A stretch of 16,394 nt of DNA, taken from an uncultured euryarchaeote. GTDB taxonomy: Archaea > Thermoplasmatota > Poseidoniia > Poseidoniales > Poseidoniaceae. The stretch spans positions 1-16,394 of the forward strand of contig CALCOP010000010.1 in assembly GCA_937897365.1 (NCBI GenBank). The letters run 5' to 3'. The notes under the pieces are model-generated. The model was given only the letters and a program-made list of their open reading frames with translations, did no database searches and was not told the origin of the DNA. This document shows, piece after piece, positions 7,326-14,357 of this stretch; within the stretch, counting starts at the first letter, position 1; each line of letters opens with the position of its first letter. The position numbers and the translations under genes are program-made.

Positions 7326-8987
7326 ATGGCGTTCAAAAAGATTGAAGAAAAAATGATGGAGAAAGGAATTAATCTCGCTGTTCTCGACAATAAAGAATTA
7401 GCAGAGGTTGCTCTTCGATTTACCGGTGATGCCCCCCCTGAACACATCCCTCGTGAAACGGTTATTCAGATATTAAGTGAACAAGAATCTGTCCAAAATT
7501 GGGCAGTCTCGGTCAAGGATAAAATTGGCAAGAGAGCTGCGGATGCTGCGAAGAATGAGATTCGCGAGCGAGTGGAATCTGCCCGTTCCAGTGCCAACTC
7601 TGTAATTCAAAACGACCCAATGGCGGCTCAAATGGCCGAACGGTTTGGTGAATGGTTACAAAAAAGCGGCTTTACTGCTGCTCAACTCACTGAAATGCTT
7701 GACAGTGATGCCGACGGTATAATCACAACTGAAGAAGCGACAACATTGGTTCGTACACTCGCAAACGTTGACCCACCTTCATGGGTGATGGACAATGTTA
7801 CTAAATTCCTTGATGCTGATAAAAGTGGTCAAGTTACCATCAAAGAATGGTTTGATTTCCTTGAATCCATTGGGTTTGAAGTCAATCATACTCCACCCGC
7901 AGACGAATTTGAAGATTTGGAAATAGAAATTGAATCCGATAAAAAAGCGATTGAGAAGTCAACTGCCCTTTCACTACCGACACACACGGGTCCAAACAGA
8001 GTTATCAAATTCAGTGACGGAAACGCAAAAGAGATTCAACTTGATGGAACTTTCCTCGTTGGCGGAAATCGATTGGGCCAAGGCAACTGGGTCTCCGATT
8101 CAAGGTTTACCGTATACATCGAAGGCTGGAATTGGTGGGTTGGAGAACTCACCAGTGATGGAATGATGACGATTTGCGTTGAAAATCAAGACCAAATTCT
8201 CTCAGTCGAGCCGAACAATCTTGAACCGTTCATTCCCCTTTTCGAAGGACAGATTGCCGGATTTTATGTCAGTGATATCGAACCTAAAAACGATTGGCAC
8301 TATGTTCACATTACCGAAAATAGCCCTGGCAATTTCACTTGGAAAAATCGAGCGAACGCTGATTGGTCACTGACATTGACGGGAAATGTGTTCCACTTGT
8401 CAGATGATTGCCCATATTACAAAGATGGACTACGGTTTTGGAACCTCACAAATGAAGGTGGAAAAACTGTTCTAACCAGTCCGACTGTTGCAGAGAAATA
8501 CTACCTTTCAGATGAACGTGATTACCCCTTACATGGTGCAGTGAGTAAACCGGTTAAGGAGGCGACGATACATTCCCAACTGTCGGGATTCACCCTCAAT
8601 CATGACAGCTTTAGTGGTGAAGATGAAGAATTCATTCCTGATATTAATGAATACACTGAGCAAATGATCTACGAACTTGAGAAATCACGCCTTTCCAGTG
8701 AATCACAAGACATCATTGACCGATGTGAAGAGCGTTCCGTTGTCTTGAAATTTGAGGAAAGCAGCAGGACATTGTTAGCCTCAGGGGAATATCGCGGTGG
8801 CTCAACGATTCAAGGAGAAATTGACGGCGGACCCTACACTGCTGAAATTCGACTGGTGTCGGATGAGAATGAATTTGTAGAGTCGCTCAAGAAGGGTCAA
8901 ATGATCACCTGCCAAGCCAAAATCATCAGATGGTCAAGCGGTCTTCGACAGGCAACCTTGGAAGGACGAAACCCCGTCATTAACTAA
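7326..8987 (+). CDS. Large unassigned protein with two canonical EF-hand calcium-binding loops
   Basis: A 553-residue protein I cannot assign as a whole. Residues 1-110 are helical and charged. Two textbook EF-hand loops follow: DSDADGIITTEE (126-137) and DADKSGQVTIKE (163-174), each with Asp at positions 1, 3 and 5 (Ser for the second loop's position 5), Gly at 6 and Glu at 12, separated by helices, so they form a calcium-binding pair. After an acidic linker (about 190-210) comes a Trp- and Gly-rich beta region (about 220-450; GWNWWVGELT, FTWKNRANADWSLT, CPYYKDGLRFW), then a C-terminal beta segment ending GQMITCQAKIIRWSSG that faintly resembles an OB-type fold. No signal peptide or membrane helix is visible. 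The frame opens at TTG 7254, overlapping the CCA gene. I chose ATG 7326 (MAFKKIEEKM), with a TATA-like CTATGTACA about 26-34 bases upstream. Its 3' end abuts the convergent ACAD gene. Confidence 0.65.
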   Translation: MAFKKIEEKMMEKGINLAVLDNKELAEVALRFTGDAPPEHIPRETVIQILSEQESVQNWAVSVKDKIGKRAADAAKNEIRERVESARSSANSVIQNDPMAAQMAERFGEWLQKSGFTAAQLTEMLDSDADGIITTEEATTLVRTLANVDPPSWVMDNVTKFLDADKSGQVTIKEWFDFLESIGFEVNHTPPADEFEDLEIEIESDKKAIEKSTALSLPTHTGPNRVIKFSDGNAKEIQLDGTFLVGGNRLGQGNWVSDSRFTVYIEGWNWWVGELTSDGMMTICVENQDQILSVEPNNLEPFIPLFEGQIAGFYVSDIEPKNDWHYVHITENSPGNFTWKNRANADWSLTLTGNVFHLSDDCPYYKDGLRFWNLTNEGGKTVLTSPTVAEKYYLSDERDYPLHGAVSKPVKEATIHSQLSGFTLNHDSFSGEDEEFIPDINEYTEQMIYELEKSRLSSESQDIIDRCEERSVVLKFEESSRTLLASGEYRGGSTIQGEIDGGPYTAEIRLVSDENEFVESLKKGQMITCQAKIIRWSSGLRQATLEGRNPVIN

Positions 8988-8988
8988 A

Positions 8989-10158
8989 TCACTTGAGTGC
9001 ACGAGCGATGACGATTCGCTGAACTTCTTGGGTACCTTCATAGATTTGAGTAATCTTTGCATCTCGGAAGAATCGCTCGACTGGGAACTCCTTCGTATAT
9101 CCGTAGCCACCTAAAACTTGGATGGCGCGTTCTGAAACCCACATAGCGGTATCTCCAGCGTACAACTTTGCCATACTCGCTTCTTTTGAATGTCGAGGAC
9201 CATCGTGCTCGTAATGTTGCTGCTTCACCCATGAGGCTTTGTAAACAAGTAATCGAGCTGCCTCAATACGAGTCGCCATGTCTGCAAGGTATGCTGTAAT
9301 CATTTGATGCCGTGCGATAACTTGGCCGAATGCTTCACGTTCATGTGCGTATTTGAGCGCTGCCTCGAAAGCGCCTTGAGCAATCCCCAGTGCTTGTGCA
9401 GCAATTCCAATGCGACTGTTATCGAGCGCATTCATGGCAATTGGGAATCCCTTACCAACGCCTTTGAGAACGTTCTCGACGGGTACTTTACAATTGTCGA
9501 GGATAAGAGTGCAGGTATCCGATGAGCGAATACCGAGTTTGTTCTCTTTCTTGCCGACTGAAAAACCTTCGAAAGACGAATCAACGATAAAAGCGGTTGA
9601 ACCACCGTGCTTCTTGACGCCATAATCTGGATGGTCGACATCTTTTGCAAACAAGACCAATATTTTTGCCTGCACGCCGTTAGTGACCCACATTTTCTCT
9701 CCGTTGAGAATGTAATGCTTACCGTCATCAGATAATTTTGCCTTACAAATCATTGCTGCTGCATCGGTACCAGCACCGGCTTCTGAAAGTGAATAAGCAC
9801 CAACTTCGCCAGCAGCAAGACGAGTCAAGTATTGCTCTTTTTGCGATTCATTACCATGCAGTGCGATTGTCTTGGCACATAGACCAACGTGAACACAATA
9901 CATGACAGCAAACGACGGGTCGACACGAGCGAGTTCTTCGACGATGATAGATTCTGAAATATCATCAACCGGTGAGCCGCCGTATTTTTCTGGGATCGTA
10001 ACGCCTTGAAGACCAAATTCGAGGAATTGTTCCCATTCAGCAGAGGGGGCAATCTGATTTTCGTCACGATGTTCAATTGTCGGTTCCAGGACACTCTCAG
10101 CGAAATCGCGGACGAGTTCTCGAATCATTTGCTGTTCATCGGTTTCGGCATAATCCAT
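8989..10158 (-). CDS. Acyl-CoA dehydrogenase
   Basis: FAD-dependent acyl-CoA dehydrogenase of 389 residues, full length for the family. It oxidises an acyl-CoA to the 2-enoyl-CoA in beta-oxidation or branched amino-acid breakdown, passing electrons to ETF. Signatures: AYSLSEAGAGTDAAAM (about 130-145; flavin/substrate signature), NGEKMWVTNG, AFGQVIARHQMI with LADMAT, VLGGYGYTKEFPVERFFRDAK and IYEGTQEVQRIVIARAL, where E374 is in the position of the catalytic base in short- and medium-chain enzymes. Chain-length preference cannot be read from this. The ATG at 10158 gives the standard N terminus (DEQQMIRELVRDFAE). It is transcribed divergently from the H-protein gene and ends 1 base from the convergent EF-hand gene. 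No ETF or thiolase gene is present in the window. Confidence 0.95.
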   Translation of the reverse strand: MDYAETDEQQMIRELVRDFAESVLEPTIEHRDENQIAPSAEWEQFLEFGLQGVTIPEKYGGSPVDDISESIIVEELARVDPSFAVMYCVHVGLCAKTIALHGNESQKEQYLTRLAAGEVGAYSLSEAGAGTDAAAMICKAKLSDDGKHYILNGEKMWVTNGVQAKILVLFAKDVDHPDYGVKKHGGSTAFIVDSSFEGFSVGKKENKLGIRSSDTCTLILDNCKVPVENVLKGVGKGFPIAMNALDNSRIGIAAQALGIAQGAFEAALKYAHEREAFGQVIARHQMITAYLADMATRIEAARLLVYKASWVKQQHYEHDGPRHSKEASMAKLYAGDTAMWVSERAIQVLGGYGYTKEFPVERFFRDAKITQIYEGTQEVQRIVIARALK

Positions 10159-10279
10159 AGGCGACCAGTGGATGCTAAAACGCCGACTCTCTTAATCCGT
10201 TTGTCGTTTTTTCTTGGAGGTTGATTCTGCCTCAATTTGATATACAATGGTGTTTGGGGCGGTTTAAGGAAGTCGAACC
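10159..10279. promoter_or_regulatory. Divergent promoter region of the acyl-CoA dehydrogenase and H-protein-like genes
   Basis: A 121-base spacer. For the plus-strand gene, TTGATATACAA (10237-10247) is a good archaeal TATA box, predicting transcription start near 10268. AAGGA (10266-10270) lies about 9 bases before the ATG at 10280 and could serve as a short Shine-Dalgarno. The minus-strand promoter for the dehydrogenase is less clear. A run of six T (10207-10212) lies between the two. Confidence 0.55.
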
Positions 10280-10681
10280 ATGGACGAAGAAGTGGTAGAA
10301 TTCAGCGTAGCACACAACAGAAAATATTCTCGTGATCACCTCTGGTATCAAGAGAAAGATGAACGATTAATGATTGGGGTTAGTGAATACCTCGCTGTTG
10401 AAATCGGCGAAGTATTACGTGTGATTCTTCCTCAAGCAGAATACGAAATCGATGAAGGTCGAGACATGTTCTCAATCTGGACTGCACAAGAAAAAGTCGC
10501 ATTCCCTTCACAATATTCTGGATTGATTGCCGAAGTGAACGGCGAAGTTGAAATCAATCCCGACCTCGTGAACGATTCAGCCTACGATCATGGATGGATT
10601 ATCATCATTGAACCTCACGAAATGGACCTTGAGAACCTCCTCGACCCTGACGAGTATGTCGAATTCCTTGCTGAACTTTGA
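10280..10681 (+). CDS. gcvH: Glycine cleavage system H-like protein with atypical lipoyl site
   Basis: H protein carries a lipoyl arm between the P, T and L proteins of the glycine cleavage system. The 133-residue length and order fit: KYSRDHLWYQ (15-24; family YTxxHEW), IGVSEYLAVEIGEVLRVILP (about 33-52; family IGITDYA..LGDIVFVELP), SQYSGLIAEVNGEVEINPDLVNDSAYDHGWIIIIEP and DEYVEFLAEL at the end. The lipoyl-lysine region differs: where the family has ESVKA eleven residues before the SG turn, this protein reads TAQEK (68-72), placing Gln70 at the Lys position and Lys72 two residues later. It may be lipoylated at a shifted lysine or may be a non-lipoylated homologue. No gcvP, gcvT or lipoate-attachment gene is nearby. 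The start at 10280 is supported by the TATA box and AAGGA. The phosphoribosyltransferase gene follows after 36 bases. Confidence 0.82.
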   Translation: MDEEVVEFSVAHNRKYSRDHLWYQEKDERLMIGVSEYLAVEIGEVLRVILPQAEYEIDEGRDMFSIWTAQEKVAFPSQYSGLIAEVNGEVEINPDLVNDSAYDHGWIIIIEPHEMDLENLLDPDEYVEFLAEL

Positions 10682-10717
10682 GCAAAGGTCATACTCCGTC
10701 ACCCTCGACGCTTTGTC

Positions 10718-11296
10718 ATGACAGATGCCATGCAGCGACTCCGAGAAAGTTTGCGTAATGCTCCTGTAATTTGGAAAGGAGATTACCCTTACTTCATTCA
10801 CCCGATTACCGATGGCGTTCCTCGACTTGACCCAATGGTCCTCAAAGCTGTAACCGATTTATGCCAAACTGCGATAGATTGGGACAATGTTGACCTCATC
10901 TTAGGAATCGAAGCGATGGGTTTGCCTCTTACTGCACCGTTGAGTGTTCGAGTCGGCATTCCGTTAATCATTGCTCGAAAACGATCATACGGACTTGAAG
11001 GAGAGGTTATGATTGGACAGGAAACTGGATATTCGAAAGGCGAGATGTATCTCAACGACATCAAACCTGGTGAAAAAGTCGTGATTGTTGATGACGTCCT
11101 CTCGACAGGCGGGACTCTCAAAGCAGTGCTTGAAGGTGTTCGAAGAACCGGTGCAGAGGTCACACATATCATCGCAGTGGTCGAAAAAGGGCCAGGGTTG
11201 GCAAACTTGCAGGCCGAATATCCAGATGTCATCATTGAATCTCTTGTGCGCTTAGAAATGGACGGAGCCCAAATCACTCTACTCGACGAAGAATAG
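10718..11296 (+). CDS. hpt: Archaeal hypoxanthine/guanine-type phosphoribosyltransferase
   Basis: Purine salvage enzyme transferring phosphoribose from PRPP to a purine base. The PRPP-binding motif VIVDDVLSTGGT covers residues 123-133. Other segments match the archaeal Hpt/Apt-like subfamily: YFIHPITDGVPRLDPMVL (near 25-43), GIEAMGLPLTAPLS, RKRSYGLEGEV and QETGYSKGEMYLNDIKPGEKV. The 192-residue length is usual. Assignment to hypoxanthine rather than adenine or guanine is by subfamily resemblance and remains open. The pattern does not suit orotate enzymes. The gene follows the H-like gene after 36 bases and precedes dph2 by 57 bases, so co-transcription is possible. Confidence 0.85.
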   Translation: MTDAMQRLRESLRNAPVIWKGDYPYFIHPITDGVPRLDPMVLKAVTDLCQTAIDWDNVDLILGIEAMGLPLTAPLSVRVGIPLIIARKRSYGLEGEVMIGQETGYSKGEMYLNDIKPGEKVVIVDDVLSTGGTLKAVLEGVRRTGAEVTHIIAVVEKGPGLANLQAEYPDVIIESLVRLEMDGAQITLLDEE

Positions 11297-11316
11297 ATTG
11301 TTTGAACGGGTGGATT

Positions 11317-11340
11317 CATGAGGGGGGAGTGTGCCCCATG
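11317..11340 (+). promoter_or_regulatory. Possible leader hairpin upstream of dph2
   Basis: CATGAGGGG at 11317-11325 can pair with CCCCATG at 11334-11340 through seven base pairs and a bulged A. It lies 14 bases before the preferred dph2 start. It partly echoes the ATGAGG...GTGC...ATG layout at the PCMT-like and HEAT starts, but is shorter and its downstream half differs. Function unknown. Confidence 0.25.
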
Positions 11341-11353
11341 GACAGGGACTACC

Positions 11354-12463
11354 ATGGACTTAGGCCGGCACGACTTCCAACTCTCGGAGTTAATGGAACG
11401 GATTCAAGCGAATGATAATCGCTTGATTGCTCTTCAAGTCCCTGAAGGTTTGAAGATGCAAGCCTTGGAGATGATGGATTCCATTGAAACTGAAACCAGT
11501 GCAAAAGTAATTTTGGCTGCAGACCCATGCTACGGAGCATGTGACTTAGTTCACGACAAAATGCAGATGATGGGTGTTGAGTTAGTCGCTCACATGGGTC
11601 ATTCACAAATGAATATCGATTCTGGAATGCCAACACAATTCATCGACGTCACCTATGATGGAGACCCTCAATTGAAACCAATTCTCCCCTACTTGGAAAA
11701 ACACAGAACAATGGCTCTTCAACGATTTGAAAACCAACCGCTCGCAGAAGACCTTTCTGAAGAAGAAGCTCAAGACCGTTTCATGGATGCAGTTGGCCGT
11801 CTTGCCCCCTTGACCGGTACGAAACTCGGTTTGGTAGGTTCAATTCAGCATTTGCACCTCCTGCCTGAGTTCCACGATCGTCTGGAAGAAGCCGGATATG
11901 AAGTCGAGATTCCAGTTGGAGGTGCTCGACTTTCGTTCCCCGGGCAAGTCTTAGGATGCAACTATTCAGGTGATGATGATTCTATAGGCCATTACTTATT
12001 CCTTGGCTCTGGCGATTTCCATCCGATTGGCTTAGTACTTCACACTGGAAAGCCGCTGGCAATGCTTGACCCCTACACTGGTGATGCTGAAGAAATGTCT
12101 CTTGAGCGTATTGAACGCATTTTACGACAGCGATTTGGATTAATCATGGCCTGTGGCGAAGCAAAACGCTTTGGAATACTTATTGGAGAGAAACCGGGAC
12201 AGATGCGTCGTAGCCTCGCACTGCGAATGAAAAGAACACTCGAAAAACATGGTAAGAAAGGTTATCTGCTGGCATTAGAACACGTCGGACCCGAATTAAT
12301 TGATTTCTATCCTGTCGATGCATTTGTCAATACTGCATGCCCTCGAATTGCTATCGATGACGCGGTTCGCTATCAAAAACCACTCATCACACCTTTCGAG
12401 TTGGAAGTGGCTCTTGGTGAAAAGAAATGGGAAACTGGATATCAGTTTGATGAGATTCCTTGA
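11354..12463 (+). CDS. dph2: Diphthamide biosynthesis enzyme Dph2 (2-(3-amino-3-carboxypropyl)histidine synthase)
   Basis: Catalyses the first step of diphthamide formation on elongation factor 2: a 4Fe-4S cluster cleaves SAM to transfer a 3-amino-3-carboxypropyl group to a histidine. Three cysteines expected to hold the cluster are present, numbered from 11354: C59 (DPCYGACD), C202 (LGCNYS) and C329 (NTACPRIAIDD). QVPEGLKMQA (about 28-37) and ITPFELEVAL near the end are further family signatures. Residue 59 equals the first cluster cysteine of the Pyrococcus enzyme, which supports this start over ATG 11318. The spacing to the second cysteine is about 40 residues longer than in Pyrococcus, with an acidic insert (LAEDLSEEEAQDRF) between. 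The 369-residue length is otherwise normal. The archaeal enzyme works as a homodimer. Confidence 0.93.
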   Translation: MDLGRHDFQLSELMERIQANDNRLIALQVPEGLKMQALEMMDSIETETSAKVILAADPCYGACDLVHDKMQMMGVELVAHMGHSQMNIDSGMPTQFIDVTYDGDPQLKPILPYLEKHRTMALQRFENQPLAEDLSEEEAQDRFMDAVGRLAPLTGTKLGLVGSIQHLHLLPEFHDRLEEAGYEVEIPVGGARLSFPGQVLGCNYSGDDDSIGHYLFLGSGDFHPIGLVLHTGKPLAMLDPYTGDAEEMSLERIERILRQRFGLIMACGEAKRFGILIGEKPGQMRRSLALRMKRTLEKHGKKGYLLALEHVGPELIDFYPVDAFVNTACPRIAIDDAVRYQKPLITPFELEVALGEKKWETGYQFDEIP

Positions 12464-12492
12464 GTCGATGTGCGTTTCTCAGCAATTGACGC

Positions 12493-12498
12493 TTTTTT
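12493..12498 (+). terminator. Candidate oligo-T terminator after dph2
   Basis: A run of six T sits 30 bases after the dph2 stop and before the orc1/cdc6 start. Archaeal RNA polymerase can terminate at such oligo-T tracts without a hairpin. The tract is short and alone, so confidence is low. Confidence 0.3.
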
Positions 12499-12515
12499 GA
12501 CCTTGATGAAACCGT

Positions 12516-13751
12516 ATGTTCAATAACGGTTGGCGTAAGCCTTCCGATGTTATGAGTAACTACCTCGACCGAATTGGTGCCGGCTGGGTTCTTGCAAATC
12601 CAGATGTGTTTAATTTCGACTATATCCCGAAGGAACTGGTTGGACGTGAGCAGGTGCAAAACGAGTTGGCGGCTAAATTCTCTACTTTGCATTTACCCGA
12701 AGGATCTGGCCGCGTGGTCATCACTGGACCTGTTGGCTCGGGTAAAACAGTGCTTGCACGAACCTTTTGCCGGGATATTAAGCGCCACTTAGCCAACAAA
12801 CGCAACATACGTTCAGTCCACGTCAACTGCCGAAATGCGTCAACAAGTATGCGAGTTGTTCAACGCATTCTGCATGAACTGGCCCCTGGACATCCCGATA
12901 GAGGGCTTTCAATGGGGGAACTCTTGATGAGTCTGCGACGGATTTTGCGAAAGGAGACTTCTCACCTCATCGTCGTTCTGGATGAAGTGGACCATATGCT
13001 CCGTAGATCAGGCGATGACTTGCTTTACCAATTACTTCGAATCGATGAAGACCAAACAGGAAAAGGTACACTTTCACTCCTCCTTATCAGTCAAGAACAG
13101 GTGCTTGACGTGCTTGAAACGGCCGTTATATCTCGAATGGGGAGTACCAATCACCTTCGTATCCAACCGTACACAACCGAGGGGCTTGAAGCCATTGCCA
13201 CGCAACGAGCTATCGATGGACTCGTCCCAGGGACATGGACACCTGAAATTATCCGTCTACTCGCTGAAAAAGCGGCTCCAACTGGAGATGCCCGACGAGT
13301 CATTGAATTGCTTAACGCAGCAGTTGAACGCTGTGAATATCGACAAGATGAACACAGCGAGCGTCGACTCACGGTCGACGATATTCACGTCCCGCTGGAA
13401 AACTCACCAACAACCGCGGGAAGTAACCTTGAACACATTGATGACCTTAATCCAAACGCCATGCTGGTGTTGCTGTGCTTGTGTCGAAGATTGTCAAAAC
13501 AGGAATCGATGACAACCGGAGATGTTGAGCAACTTTATGCTGTTGTATGTGAAGAATATGAACAGAAAATGAAGAGCCATACAACGGTTTGGAAATATCT
13601 CAAAGAGTTCGAAGAGCGCCAAATTATCGCATCAAGAGTTGCAACAATAACCGGAGGGAGAGGTCGAACAACGCATCTAAGCATGCCACATTATCTTCCA
13701 AAAGACCTCGCAAGTCGACTTGAAATGTTGCTGAAAAAGAAGTTTCACTGA
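12516..13751 (+). CDS. cdc6: Orc1/Cdc6-family replication initiator ATPase
   Basis: AAA+ ATPase related to archaeal Orc1/Cdc6, which binds origins and loads the MCM helicase. Walker A is GPVGSGKT (71-78) and Walker B IVVLDEVD (152-159). The sensor-1 strand reads SLLLISQEQ, with Gln where many members have Asn. IQPYTTEGLEAIATQRA matches the family's PY segment. Sensor 2 is GDARRVIELLNAA. The last ~90 residues form a winged-helix DNA-binding domain (SHTTVWKYLKEFEERQII). The 411-residue length is typical. Starts at 12516 or ATG 12552 are both possible. I kept the longer form because the upstream T tract leaves room for only one leader. I found no origin-recognition-box repeats in the flanking spacers, so there is no sign that the origin lies here. 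It may be one of several paralogues in the genome. Confidence 0.9.
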   Translation: MFNNGWRKPSDVMSNYLDRIGAGWVLANPDVFNFDYIPKELVGREQVQNELAAKFSTLHLPEGSGRVVITGPVGSGKTVLARTFCRDIKRHLANKRNIRSVHVNCRNASTSMRVVQRILHELAPGHPDRGLSMGELLMSLRRILRKETSHLIVVLDEVDHMLRRSGDDLLYQLLRIDEDQTGKGTLSLLLISQEQVLDVLETAVISRMGSTNHLRIQPYTTEGLEAIATQRAIDGLVPGTWTPEIIRLLAEKAAPTGDARRVIELLNAAVERCEYRQDEHSERRLTVDDIHVPLENSPTTAGSNLEHIDDLNPNAMLVLLCLCRRLSKQESMTTGDVEQLYAVVCEEYEQKMKSHTTVWKYLKEFEERQIIASRVATITGGRGRTTHLSMPHYLPKDLASRLEMLLKKKFH

Positions 13752-13827
13752 CTGATTTCTCGTTGTCGAACAAACGGTGGGGCTAAATAGACGACGATGG
13801 TCGGAAGGTCGTTCTAGAAGTGATATT
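13752..13827 (+). promoter_or_regulatory. Spacer and candidate promoter before rps6e
   Basis: A 76-base gap. CTAAATAG (13784-13791) is TATA-like and about 40 bases upstream of the S6e ATG at 13828, predicting a short leader. I see no repeats or origin boxes. A short imperfect inverted repeat of ACGAC/GTCGT is too weak to call. Confidence 0.35.
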
Positions 13828-14319
13828 ATGGCTGTTGGACAACAAGGAGAATTCGTCGCAGTAGTGAATGACACCGACCCAAAAAACGGTGGTAAGTCAT
13901 ATTCACTCAAAATTAGTGGAAACAATCACGCTCAATTATTGGGTAAGAAAATCGGCGATACCGTCGATGGAATATTTGTCGGAGAAGGTGAACAAACGCT
14001 CTCTGGATTTAAACTCGAAATCACCGGTGGTTCTGACAAAACAGGAACCCCTCTACGTCGAGACCTTGAAGGTGGACGTCGACAAGCGATTCTGGTCACC
14101 CGTTCAACCGGATTCAAAGGACACAGCCTTGTGTTCAAGAACAAAGGTGGAGAAAAGAAGCGATTCCGTTACAAGCCTGATGGTCTGCGAAAGCGACGTT
14201 ACTTCCGTGGCAACACCATCAGCCAAGATACACGGCAAATCAATCTCAAGGTTATCGAGGCTGGAAAGAAGTCCCTCGGTGACCTCCTTGCAGCAGGAAG
14301 CGAGGAATCGTCGGAGTGA
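13828..14319 (+). CDS. rps6e: Small-subunit ribosomal protein S6e
   Basis: Ribosomal protein of the 30S subunit, found in archaea and eukaryotes. The S6e core is clear: VNDTDPKNGGKSYSLKISG, LLGKKIGDTVDG, LSGFKLEITGGSDKTGTPLRRDLEGGRRQAILVTRSTGFK, then a basic KKRFRYKPDGLRKRRYFRGNTIS segment that contacts rRNA. The 163 residues include a C-terminal extension (ISQDTRQINLKVIEAGKKSLGDLLAAG) that is common in archaeal forms, with an acidic tip. The reading frame opens at GTG 13777, but MAVGQQGEF at 13828 is the natural N terminus. The aIF2 gamma gene starts 38 bases after the stop, reproducing the conserved archaeal order S6e, aIF2 gamma, PIN. Confidence 0.95.
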   Translation: MAVGQQGEFVAVVNDTDPKNGGKSYSLKISGNNHAQLLGKKIGDTVDGIFVGEGEQTLSGFKLEITGGSDKTGTPLRRDLEGGRRQAILVTRSTGFKGHSLVFKNKGGEKKRFRYKPDGLRKRRYFRGNTISQDTRQINLKVIEAGKKSLGDLLAAGSEESSE

Positions 14320-14357
14320 ATCCCGAGAGGGTTTTCGTAGTAAGGGAGTGAGGAAGC

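Noticed and set aside
10798..11355. Minus-strand open frame of 185 codons opposite the phosphoribosyltransferase
   Set aside because: Antisense shadow; the plus-strand gene has clear PRPP-binding motifs.
12982..13512. Second plus-strand frame of 176 codons inside the orc1/cdc6 gene
   Set aside because: A frame-shifted shadow; the AAA+ motifs all lie in the other frame.
13752..13827. Replication origin next to orc1/cdc6
   Set aside because: The spacer is short, not AT-rich and has no repeated origin boxes.
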